Source of the DNA: Bradyrhizobium sp. Rc3b
GTDB lineage: Bacteria > Pseudomonadota > Alphaproteobacteria > Rhizobiales > Xanthobacteraceae
Length of the DNA: 64,000 nt
Assembly: GCF_900114915.1 (NCBI RefSeq)
Contig: NZ_FOUS01000008.1
Coordinates: 248,001-312,000 of the forward strand
Reading direction: 5' to 3'
Of this stretch, positions 1 through 7,219 are shown piece by piece. Positions within the stretch are counted from its first letter, which is position 1, and every line of letters starts with the position of its first letter. The translations under genes were made by a program, and so were the position numbers. The notes beneath the pieces were generated by a model, which saw only the letters and a program-made list of their open reading frames with translations, was not told the DNA's origin and made no database searches.

Positions 1-593
1 GGCAGGTTGCGGGAACTGGCGCTGGCGCTCAGCATCTCCCGGAACGAGCGGCGATCCTGGTCGTAGAGCGGCCGGGCATGCGCGATGTCGTTGGCCATGC
101 CGAGAATGTCGCCGCGGATCAGCTGCGCATGGTCCTGCATATAGGCCCGCGCGATCGTCAGCGAATTCTGGATCACCTCTTTGGTCGGGCCGGAGAACAG
201 CCGGTCGAGGCCGCGTTCGATGGTGACGTTGGCGACGACGGCGACCAGCACCGCCGGCAGCACCGCCACGATCGAGAACAGGCTGACGATCTGGACATGG
301 AGCCGCGCCGCCGCCCTGCCCCGCCGCCGCGCCAGAATCAGCTGCCAGAGCTCGCGGATGATGATCCCGACCAGCAACAGGATCGTGGCCGCGTTGGTCA
401 GGTAGATCGAGCGGACCACCGCCGGCGTCGGCTCGATCGTGGTCAGGCCGGTCAGAACCAGGAAGGTCAGGAAGGCCGAGAGCAGCGCCAGCGCCACGGC
501 AAAGGGCGCCAGCCAGCGCCGCGCCGACCAACGCCGGGGCTCTTCCGCTGGTGTCGTGTCAAAGTGTGCGGCCGAGGTGTCTGCGCTGGTCAT
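1..593 (-). CDS. ntrY: NtrY nitrogen-regulation sensor histidine kinase, N-terminal part (runs off window)
   Basis: The frame is open from an ATG at 593 to the window edge, giving 197 visible residues that start MTSADTSAAHF. They contain a basic segment (RRWSARRW), two closely spaced hydrophobic segments (about residues 29-50 and 65-82), a basic stretch (ILARRRGRAAARLHVQ), a third hydrophobic segment (VSLFSIVAVLPAVLVAVVA) and then a periplasmic-type region (IERGLDRLFSGPTKEVIQNSL). This is the membrane-sensor half of NtrY; HAMP, PAS and kinase domains would lie to the left of the window. NtrY is the membrane kinase of the NtrYX pair that responds to nitrogen and redox state. A 15-bp palindrome (665-679) sits about 72 bp upstream. 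Identification rests on recognising the N-terminus. Confidence 0.85.
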   Translation of the reverse strand, partial: MTSADTSAAHFDTTPAEEPRRWSARRWLAPFAVALALLSAFLTFLVLTGLTTIEPTPAVVRSIYLTNAATILLLVGIIIRELWQLILARRRGRAAARLHVQIVSLFSIVAVLPAVLVAVVANVTIERGLDRLFSGPTKEVIQNSLTIARAYMQDHAQLIRGDILGMANDIAHARPLYDQDRRSFREMLSASASSRNL

Positions 594-664
594 TCCGGCA
601 ATGGTGGTGCTGAAAACGGGTCCGCGATGGGCGGATACTGATGTATTCGTACCACATTGTTGCC

Positions 665-679
665 GAATTGCGACAATTC
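665..679. promoter_or_regulatory. 15-bp palindrome upstream of ntrY
   Basis: GAATTG-CGA-CAATTC is a perfect inverted repeat 72-86 bp upstream of the ntrY start, in the 227-bp gap between ntrY and the leftover scoA start. The geometry suits an operator for a dimeric regulator. No regulator can be named. Confidence 0.35.
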
Positions 680-820
680 CGCGGCGCCCCCGCCGCGGCG
701 GACCGGCGCATCCACAGCTCTGGCGCGGCGCGTGGCACCGGCATCGTCATTCGCGAACGAGGGCGAGCCTTGACGCAGATCAAGAGTGCGCGTGGCTCAT
801 GCCCGACCGGAGTTCCACCC

Positions 821-1464
821 ATGAAGGCTGTGGCCGTTGAAGAAGCCGTTGCGATGATTCCCGCTGGCGCCAGCGTGATGGTCGGCGGCTTCATGGGTAT
901 TGGAACACCGGAGCGCTTGCTCGATGAAATGGTCCGGCAGCAGAAGACCGGATTGTCGGCGATCTGCAACGATGCCGCACTGCCGGGCAAAGGCGTCGGC
1001 AAGTTGTTTGACGCATCGCTCGTGTCGCGTCTGACCGCGACGCATGTCGGGCTCAATCCCAAGGCCCAGCAGCAGATGCTGACGAACGAGATCAAGGTCG
1101 ATCTTGTGCCGTGCTCGGCGGCCTCCAAGTCGACGCGCAGGGCCGCCTCGCCAACTGGATGATCCCCGGCAAGATGGTGCCCGGCATGGGCGGGGCGATG
1201 GACCTCGTCAGCGGCGCCAGGCGCGTCATCGTCGCCATGCAGCATGCGGCCAGGGGCAAGTCGAAGATCGTCGCCCAATGCACCCTGCCCCTGACCTCGG
1301 CGCGGTCGGTCGATCTCGTCGTCACGGACATGGCCGTGATCGGCTTCTCCGGCGGCAGGGCGACGCTGCTGGAGACCGCGCCCGGGGGCAGTGTCGGCGA
1401 CGTCATGGCGCTCACGGAAGCCGAGCTGGCTCTTCCCGACAACGTCCCGGAAATGAACGTCTGA
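821..1464 (+). pseudogene. scoA/scoB remnant: subunit A 5' end joined to subunit B 3' end, frameshifted
   Basis: From the ATG at 821 about 97 codons match the start of 3-oxoacid CoA-transferase subunit A (MKAVAVEEAVAMIPAGASVM, then GFMGIGTPERLLDEMV and GLNPKAQQQM). At about position 1110 the similarity stops after KVDLVP. In another frame, similarity to the C-terminal half of subunit B begins (VLGGLQVDAQGRLANWMIPG to PDNVPEMNV, 1111-1464). Intact A and B subunits are each a little over 200 residues, so the 3' half of A and the 5' half of B, including the catalytic Glu region of B, are missing. One internal deletion with a frame change explains this. The enzyme would activate acetoacetate with succinyl-CoA; this copy cannot work. 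Confidence 0.8.
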
Positions 1465-1477
1465 TCCGTCGGCGGCC

Positions 1478-2266
1478 TCAATCGATGATGTGATAGCCGC
1501 CGTCGATATAGAGCACGCCGCCCGTGATCAGCTTGGCGCCGTCGAGCGCGAGGAACGCGGTGGCGTTCCCGACATCGTCGATGCTGACGAGACTGCGCGC
1601 CGGCGCCTTCGACTGCGCCTTGTCCATGAGCTCATCGAACTCGGGAATCCCCGAAGCCGCGCGGGTGGCCAGCGGGCCCGGCGAGATCGCGTGCACGCGA
1701 ATGCCCTTCGGGCCGAGCTCCGCGGCGATATAGCGGACCGAGGCTTCCAGCGCGGCTTTCGCGACACCCATCACGTTGTAATTCTCCACCACCATCTGGC
1801 TGCCGTAATAGGTCATGGTGAAAAGCGTGCCGCCGTTCTTCATCAGCGGCTCGGCGAGATGAGCCATCCGCAAGAACGACCAGCATGAGACATCCATGGT
1901 CTTGAGGAAGCCGTCACGGCCGACGTCGACGACACGGCCGTGCAGCGCTTCCTTCGGCGAGAAGGCGATGGAATGAAGCATGAAATCGAGCTGCCCCCAT
2001 TCCGACGCGATGCGCTCGAACACCGCCTCGGTCTGCCCTTCGGCCATCACGTCCAGCGGCATGAAGATCGGCGCTTCCAGCGCCTGCGCCAGCGGCTCGA
2101 CATGCTTTTTGGCGCGGTCGTTCAGATAGGTCACCGCGAGATCAGCCCCCAGTGCACGAAACGCGCGCGCACATCCCCAGGCGATCGACTGGTCGTTGGC
2201 GATGCCGACGATCAGTCCCTTCTTTCCCTTCAGGGCCACCTTGCTGTCCGGAAATACTGGGATCAT
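1478..2266 (-). CDS. fabI: Enoyl-[acyl-carrier-protein] reductase (NADH) FabI
   Basis: 262-residue short-chain dehydrogenase of FabI type that reduces trans-2-enoyl-ACP in the last step of fatty-acid elongation. The N-terminus shows the FabI nucleotide loop (GLIVGIANDQSIAWGCA, without the classical GxxxGxG). Tyr153, Tyr163 and Lys170 (YYGSQMVVENYNVMGVAK) align with E. coli Tyr146, Tyr156 and Lys163. The C-terminus ends GGVLYIDGGYHIID. Its ATG overlaps the ackA stop codon as ATGA (2263-2266), so it is translationally coupled and last in the DUF3141-pta-ackA-fabI operon. A FabI attached to acetate-kinase genes is likely a second, condition-specific copy rather than the housekeeping one; that is an inference. 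Confidence 0.92.
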   Translation of the reverse strand: MIPVFPDSKVALKGKKGLIVGIANDQSIAWGCARAFRALGADLAVTYLNDRAKKHVEPLAQALEAPIFMPLDVMAEGQTEAVFERIASEWGQLDFMLHSIAFSPKEALHGRVVDVGRDGFLKTMDVSCWSFLRMAHLAEPLMKNGGTLFTMTYYGSQMVVENYNVMGVAKAALEASVRYIAAELGPKGIRVHAISPGPLATRAASGIPEFDELMDKAQSKAPARSLVSIDDVGNATAFLALDGAKLITGGVLYIDGGYHIID

Positions 2267-3477
2267 GACACCCTCTTAGGTCTCGTGTTGATCAACTGAC
2301 CGTCCATCAATAGCGATAGCGTGTGCTGTGCGATCATCAGCTCCTCGTCGGTCGGAATGACGTAGACGGGGACGCGGCTGTCGGCTGCCGAGATCAGGGG
2401 CGCATGGCGGGCGTTCTCACCGGCATCAAGGCGGACGCCGAGCCAACCGAGCTGCTCGGCGATACGTGCGCGGATCGATACCGAGTTCTCCCCGATACCG
2501 GCAGTGAAGACGAAGGCATCCAGGCCCTGCAAGGCCGCGGCCAGCATGCCCGCGTTGAGGCCGATCCGATAGACGAAATGGTCGATTGCGAGCCGCGCAC
2601 GCGGATCGGTGCTCGCTTCCAGCTCGCGCATGTCGTTGCTGACGCCGGAAAGCCCCTTCAGACCGCAGTCCCGATAGAGAAAGTCCTGCACCTTCGCGGC
2701 CGGCATGCCCTTCTCGGCGATGAGATAGAGGATGACCCCGGGATCGATCTGCCCCGGACGCGTTCCCATCGGCAGCCCGTCGAGCGCCGTGAAGCCCATG
2801 GTACTCTCGACGCTGCGTCCCTCCTTGATCGCGCACATCGAGGCGCCGCTGCCGAGATGGGCAACGATGACCCGCCCCTTGGCGATCTCAGGCGCCACAC
2901 CGGGCAGCGTCCGGGCGATGTATTCGTAGGAGAGCCCGTGAAAACCGTAGCGCCGCACACCCTCGGCATAGAGCTGCTGCGGAATCGCATAGTGATCGGC
3001 GACGAGATCATGCGTGCGGTGAAATGCCGTGTCGAAGCACGCCACCTGCGGCAGCCCAGGGAAATTCGCGAGCAGCGAGCGGATCGGCGCGAGATTGTGC
3101 GGCTGATGCAGCGGCGCCAAGTTGACAAGGCGTTCGAGGCGGGAGACGACGCCGTGGTCGATCAGGACCGGGCGGACATGGTCCGGCCCGCCATGAACGA
3201 CGCGATGACCGACCGCGATCGGCGTAATCAGAAGCTCGTCGCGCAGCCAGTTGCCGGCAACCGACATGGCGGCGGGCACATCGGGCACAGCTTCAACCGA
3301 ATAGGCGCGATCGGCCAGCGCATCGCCGCTCGCACCGCTGGCGCGCAGGCGCGGGCGGCTGCCGATGCCATCCATTTGTCCCTTGATCTGACGCCGGAGC
3401 GCACCGTCGCCCAACGCCGAATAGACCTGAAACTTGACGCTCGAAGAGCCGGCATTGACGACCAGGATCGTGTCCAT
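2263..3477 (-). CDS. ackA: Acetate/propionate kinase
   Basis: 404 residues starting MDTILVVNAGSSSVKFQ, the phosphate-binding strand of the acetate kinase family. It also carries VVHGG, FDTAFH, GFHGLSYEYIA, AHLGSGASMCA, STMGFTALDGLPMGTR and FTAGIGENS, and is of normal length. It interconverts acetyl phosphate plus ADP with acetate plus ATP, giving substrate-level ATP with the phosphotransacetylase encoded just upstream (stop 3483, five bases before this ATG). The ATG at 3477 is chosen because the family motif begins there, although the frame stays open upstream. The stop overlaps the fabI start. Confidence 0.93.
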   Translation of the reverse strand: MDTILVVNAGSSSVKFQVYSALGDGALRRQIKGQMDGIGSRPRLRASGASGDALADRAYSVEAVPDVPAAMSVAGNWLRDELLITPIAVGHRVVHGGPDHVRPVLIDHGVVSRLERLVNLAPLHQPHNLAPIRSLLANFPGLPQVACFDTAFHRTHDLVADHYAIPQQLYAEGVRRYGFHGLSYEYIARTLPGVAPEIAKGRVIVAHLGSGASMCAIKEGRSVESTMGFTALDGLPMGTRPGQIDPGVILYLIAEKGMPAAKVQDFLYRDCGLKGLSGVSNDMRELEASTDPRARLAIDHFVYRIGLNAGMLAAALQGLDAFVFTAGIGENSVSIRARIAEQLGWLGVRLDAGENARHAPLISAADSRVPVYVIPTDEELMIAQHTLSLLMDGQLINTRPKRVS

Positions 3478-3482
3478 GGCGA

Positions 3483-4442
3483 TCACGCGGCCACTGACGG
3501 CGCCTTCTGGCGCCGGGCGCGCGCGTAGAGCGCCGCCACCGCACACGAGGCCATGCGCGCACGCGGTGTATCGGCGCGCGACGTCAGGACGACGGGTACC
3601 CGCGCGCCAAGAACAATGCCGGCACCATCCGCCTTGGCGAAATAGGCGAGATTCTTGGCCAGCATGTTGCCGGACTCCAGATCTGGAACGACCAGGATCT
3701 GTGCGCGGCCGGCGACCTCGGACTCGATGCCCTTGATGCGTGCCGCTTCCGGGTCGATGGCGTTGTCGAACGCCAGGGGACCGTCGAGCACGCCGCCGCT
3801 GATCTGGCCGCGATCGGCCATCTTGCACAGGGCGGCGGCTTCGATGGTCGAGGGAATTTTGGACGTCACGGTCTCGACCGCCGACAGGATCGCCACGCGC
3901 GGCGTTTGGCCAAACCCGGCGTGATTGTAGAGATCGATCGCGTTCTGGATGATGTCGCGCTTGGCATCGAGATCGGGAAAGATGTTGATCGCGGCGTCGG
4001 TGACGAAAATCGTCTCGGCATAGGCCGGGACATCCATGACGAAGACATGGCTGATGCGCCGATCCGTGCGCAGGCCGCCGGTCTTTGCCGTGACCGCGCG
4101 CATCAACTCGTCGGTGTGAAGGCTGCCCTTCATCAACAGCTCGCCTCTGGCGGCATGGATGAGCTCGACGCCCTTGGCCGCGGCGTCGTCACTATGGGCG
4201 GCATCCACGATCTCGAAGCTTGATACGTCCAGATCGAACCTCGCGGCGGTGTCTCTGATCTTCCCTTCCGGCCCGACCAGGATCGGTCGAATGATCCCCG
4301 CGCTGGCGCTGTCGACCGCCCCGCGTAGCGAGGTCTCGTCGCAGGGGTGCACGACGACCGTCGGTGTCGGAGGCGCAGCCCTCGCCGCCGCGATTAGCCG
4401 GTCGTACTTGCCGCCGGTTTCGTGCGTCATATCGGTCGACAT
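3483..4442 (-). CDS. Phosphate acetyltransferase (Pta/Ptb family, single domain)
   Basis: 319 residues of phosphate acetyl/butyryltransferase fold: an N-terminal substrate domain (IIRPILVGPEGKIRD) and the C-terminal family block (RVAILSAVETVTSKIPSTIEA, GGVLDGPLAFDNAI, LVVPDLESGNMLAKNL, GIVLGARVPVVLTSRAD). It makes acyl phosphate from acyl-CoA for the adjacent kinase. There is no N-terminal MaoC hydratase domain and no DRTGG domain, so it is the short form. The ATG at 4442 has GGGAG seven bases upstream; a GTG at 4469 in the same frame is possible. It starts 28 bases after the DUF3141 stop, in one operon. Confidence 0.88.
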   Translation of the reverse strand: MSTDMTHETGGKYDRLIAAARAAPPTPTVVVHPCDETSLRGAVDSASAGIIRPILVGPEGKIRDTAARFDLDVSSFEIVDAAHSDDAAAKGVELIHAARGELLMKGSLHTDELMRAVTAKTGGLRTDRRISHVFVMDVPAYAETIFVTDAAINIFPDLDAKRDIIQNAIDLYNHAGFGQTPRVAILSAVETVTSKIPSTIEAAALCKMADRGQISGGVLDGPLAFDNAIDPEAARIKGIESEVAGRAQILVVPDLESGNMLAKNLAYFAKADGAGIVLGARVPVVLTSRADTPRARMASCAVAALYARARRQKAPSVAA

Positions 4443-4470
4443 CAGGTCACTCCCGCTTTCGTCAACCACG

Positions 4471-6687
4471 CTACGACGCTCTTGCCTGGGGATCGAATGG
4501 CGCGACGTTCGACGTCATCTCGCCCTCTCCGTCCAGGCCAAATAACTCGGCGACTCGCCTCAGGCGATTGGCGCGCTCGCCGGTGATGTCCGCGCTTGCC
4601 GAGAGCACCTCGCACATCGCCTCGAAGGCCGCGCGCCGCTGGTTCATGTCCTCGGGCAACAACCTTGGAATGGCCGCCAAGGCGCCCTCGCGGTCGAGCA
4701 GCAGCATGAAGAACTGCTCGCGTACCAGCATCTTGAATGCGGACAGGGTCATCCGGGAGCCGGCATGGTCGCGCCTAACCTGGCGCAGCGCCTCGATGCT
4801 GCGCTCGTCCACCATGCCGCGCGCGGAGCCGACATAGAGCAGCGCGCGGATAGCAGCCTCCCGCAGGCCACCGTCACCAATCTTCGCCCTCAACTCCGCA
4901 ATCCTGCTTTCGAGCATGGCGCGATGCTCGTCCGACATCTCACGGCGCCGCGTTGACTCGGCGTTGGGGTCGATGCCGACAGCGGCCTGGAGCGCAGGTG
5001 AGCCATAGACGTTGAGGAAGACGGTCTCGCTCAGCGCCTCCTGGGCATCGCGCCAGCTGTCGAGCGCATGCACAATCTGCTTCGACACATGCTCCTGGAA
5101 GGCCAGGAACGGATTGTCTTGCGACACCGGCCTGCGCTTCTCTTCGGCGCGATCGGCCGCCGCCTTCACCATGGACATCCATGGATTCTGACTGCTGAAA
5201 GCCTCATATTGCATGCGTAGCGGATGCATCTCGCGCGCCCAGTTGGCCGCCTGTGGCGTCACCATCTTCTTGATCCAGGGCTGCACGAATTTCTGATAGG
5301 CTGCAAGATTGAGCTCCGAGATGCGCTTGGCGGTGGCGAACCGCCGCTCATCCTCGGGGGAATTGCCACCCATGGCCCGGATGTCGTCGAGCGTACGGGC
5401 CTCGCAACGCATTACCCATTGTCCCGTTGCAAGGTCGGCGTTGAGCGTCTCGCTGCCCCTCGCCTCGAACGTCGCCTCGTAGAGCCCGGGCGGGAGCACG
5501 TCGATCAGATCGATGTTGCTGGAGAACTCGGAATGCTCTTTCTTGGCGACGCCTCCGGACACGAAGATCCCGAGATGACCGATGCTTTCGTGGATGGTGT
5601 AAACGATGGTCTGGCCATATGCCCTGATCTCATTGACGTCGGCGTAGCAGTCGCAAATCCAGTCCAGCGCCTGCTGCGGCGGGGTGACGTTGTCGCCCTT
5701 GGAGCAGAACACCACGATCGGCGAGCGGATATTGCGCAGGTCGACCTTCTCCCCGTCCGACATTTCGATCCGGCCGGCGGCGAGGTTGTTGCCGATGAAC
5801 AGCTCATCGACGATGAACTGGATCTCCTCGGCGTTGAGATTGACGTGCCCGCCCCACCAGCGTTCGAAGTCGAGATAGCGCTCGGCCTCGGTGTCGACTT
5901 TGGAATAGACGTTGTATTGCTTGGTCCAGAGCGTGTTCGAGGGGTTCTGGTTCTCGAAATTCTGCACCAGCCAGGCGCCGTCGAACTTGCCGGCACCGAG
6001 ATCGCTCGTCAGCGCCGTCAGCCAGCTTCCGCCCAAGAGGCCGCCGGAATAGCGCATCGGATATTTGCCATGCACGCCCGCCCAATAAGCGAGCGGCGCG
6101 CCGGCGATGATCAGCGGTCCGAACAGCTCCGGCCGTAGCGACGCCAGGATCATGATCGCCCAGCCGGCCTGACAATTGCCGATGACGCAAGGCTTGCCGT
6201 CGGCGTCGGGGTGACGGCTGATGACAGTTTCAAGAAACTTCGCTTCGGCTCGCGCAATGCGCTCGATCGTCTGGCCGGGCATGGGTTCGGGCAGAAACCC
6301 GATGAAGTAGCAGGGATGTCCCGCCTGCATCGCGACACCGATTTCGCTGTCCGCCTTGAAGCCGCCGATGCCGGGACCATGGCCGGCGCGCGGATCGACG
6401 ACGACGAACGGCCGCCGCCTCATGTCGATCGCGACATTCTTGGGCGGGATGATGCGTACGAGCGCGTAGTTGACACGCTCGTCGAGTTTGCGGCCGTCCG
6501 TGATCAACTCGGCGGCATATTGCAGCACATGCGGCGCGGTCAGCGCGAGGTGCTCGCGATATCGGTCGCCGCGCTGGCGCATGATGTCCAGAAACAACAC
6601 GCTCCGCTGTCCGGCATCGACCAGATACTCCACGGCGGAGGCGACTAACTCCGACATGGGACCGGCAGACGGCTTCAGATTTTCCAT
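4471..6687 (-). CDS. DUF3141 protein with PhaC-like alpha/beta-hydrolase domain
   Basis: 738 residues. An N-terminal helical part leads to an alpha/beta-hydrolase core with a nucleophile elbow of polyhydroxyalkanoate-synthase type, GxCxG (GNCQAGWA, Cys172 from the chosen start). Further PhaC-like blocks follow (PLIIAGAPLAYWAG, SPIVVFCSKGDNVTPPQQAL with the probable acid, and HESIGHLGIFVSGG with the probable His), then a long helical C-terminus typical of DUF3141. No signal peptide is evident. The ATG at 6687 is preferred because GAGGT lies nine bases upstream and MENLKPS looks native; the frame is open to 6750. First gene of the operon, with a FixK-type box 57 bp upstream. Substrate unknown; a thioester is plausible given Pta and AckA. 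Confidence 0.82.
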   Translation of the reverse strand: MENLKPSAGPMSELVASAVEYLVDAGQRSVLFLDIMRQRGDRYREHLALTAPHVLQYAAELITDGRKLDERVNYALVRIIPPKNVAIDMRRRPFVVVDPRAGHGPGIGGFKADSEIGVAMQAGHPCYFIGFLPEPMPGQTIERIARAEAKFLETVISRHPDADGKPCVIGNCQAGWAIMILASLRPELFGPLIIAGAPLAYWAGVHGKYPMRYSGGLLGGSWLTALTSDLGAGKFDGAWLVQNFENQNPSNTLWTKQYNVYSKVDTEAERYLDFERWWGGHVNLNAEEIQFIVDELFIGNNLAAGRIEMSDGEKVDLRNIRSPIVVFCSKGDNVTPPQQALDWICDCYADVNEIRAYGQTIVYTIHESIGHLGIFVSGGVAKKEHSEFSSNIDLIDVLPPGLYEATFEARGSETLNADLATGQWVMRCEARTLDDIRAMGGNSPEDERRFATAKRISELNLAAYQKFVQPWIKKMVTPQAANWAREMHPLRMQYEAFSSQNPWMSMVKAAADRAEEKRRPVSQDNPFLAFQEHVSKQIVHALDSWRDAQEALSETVFLNVYGSPALQAAVGIDPNAESTRRREMSDEHRAMLESRIAELRAKIGDGGLREAAIRALLYVGSARGMVDERSIEALRQVRRDHAGSRMTLSAFKMLVREQFFMLLLDREGALAAIPRLLPEDMNQRRAAFEAMCEVLSASADITGERANRLRRVAELFGLDGEGEMTSNVAPFDPQARAS

Positions 6688-6743
6688 CGCAATCTGACCT
6701 CGTTGTGTGCGAGGCCACTCAAGGAGAGATGTCACCGGTGACG

Positions 6744-6757
6744 TTGACATAGGTCAA
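6744..6757. promoter_or_regulatory. FixK/FNR-type box upstream of the DUF3141-pta-ackA-fabI operon
   Basis: TTGACATAGGTCAA is a perfect dyad matching the FixK2 half-site pattern TTGA-N6-TCAA. Its centre is 63-64 bp upstream of the ATG at 6687, leaving room for a transcript start about 40 bp from the box and a leader of some 23 bases. In Bradyrhizobium, FixK2 with FixLJ activates genes when oxygen is low. The match is seen directly; the regulation is inferred. Confidence 0.7.
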
Positions 6758-6866
6758 CGGTCAGCGGTTTCCGGCATAGCGGGACGCCAGATCTTGGAAC
6801 CTTCTAGAGGTAGATCGATAATGTCAGACGGGGGAACTGTTTCCGGCCATTCGGGCTTGACATGGC

Positions 6867-7013
6867 ATGGATAGGTTCTTCCTCGCGATAATGGTTTCTG
6901 CCGTTCTGCTGCTGATCGTGGCGTCCGATCTGCTGGTCAACGGTCCTGGTCTGCAGGAGCCGACGACAGACGTAGCGCGCCTGATGCCGTCGACCGAGCG
7001 ACTGTTCAGGTGA
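6867..7013 (+). CDS. Possible 48-aa small membrane protein
   Basis: ATG at 6867 to TGA at 7011-7013. The peptide starts MDRFFLAIMVSAVLLLIVAS, one hydrophobic helix followed by a short polar tail (PTTDVARLMPSTERLFR). It lies alone between ntrC and the divergently placed DUF3141 operon. There is no strong Shine-Dalgarno. Support is only the clean helix-plus-tail layout, so it may be spurious. Confidence 0.35.
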   Translation: MDRFFLAIMVSAVLLLIVASDLLVNGPGLQEPTTDVARLMPSTERLFR

Positions 7014-7050
7014 TGGATCGCGGTCGCGGGCGACTGAATGCCTCACCCTT

Positions 7051-7084
7051 GTGTGACCGCGGAACATGTGTGACCGCGGAACAT
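7051..7084. repeat. Perfect tandem duplication of a 17-mer
   Basis: GTGTGACCGCGGAACAT occurs at 7051-7067 and again, without a gap, at 7068-7084, in the non-coding stretch between ntrC and the small ORF. It may be a two-copy VNTR or a doubled binding site. Confidence 0.8.
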
Positions 7085-7145
7085 TTCGGCCCCATTCCGA
7101 CTTCTGCTCACCGCGTCAGCCAAAACGGCCAGCGCGATCCGGACA

Positions 7146-7179
7146 GGCTCAGCTCCGCTTTGGTAGGGGGAGCTGAGCC
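7146..7179. terminator. Strong hairpin downstream of ntrC
   Basis: GGCTCAGCTCC (7146-7156) and GGAGCTGAGCC (7169-7179) form an 11-bp perfect stem with a 12-base loop, about 40 bp past the ntrC stop. No run of U follows on either strand, so it is either an RNA-end/processing structure or a small dispersed palindrome. A further palindrome, TAAACGCGTTTA (7190-7201), lies closer to the stop. Confidence 0.4.
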
Positions 7180-7219
7180 ACCGTCCGCGTAAACGCGTTT
7201 AGCGTTTGTCGCGAGGGAA

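Noticed and set aside
3478..3828. In-frame extension upstream of ackA
   Set aside because: It overlaps the pta 3' end in another frame; acetate kinase begins at MDTILVVNAGSS.
6857..6892. Sigma-70 promoter TTGACA ... GATAAT
   Set aside because: The hexamers are 24 bases apart, far from the 17-base optimum.
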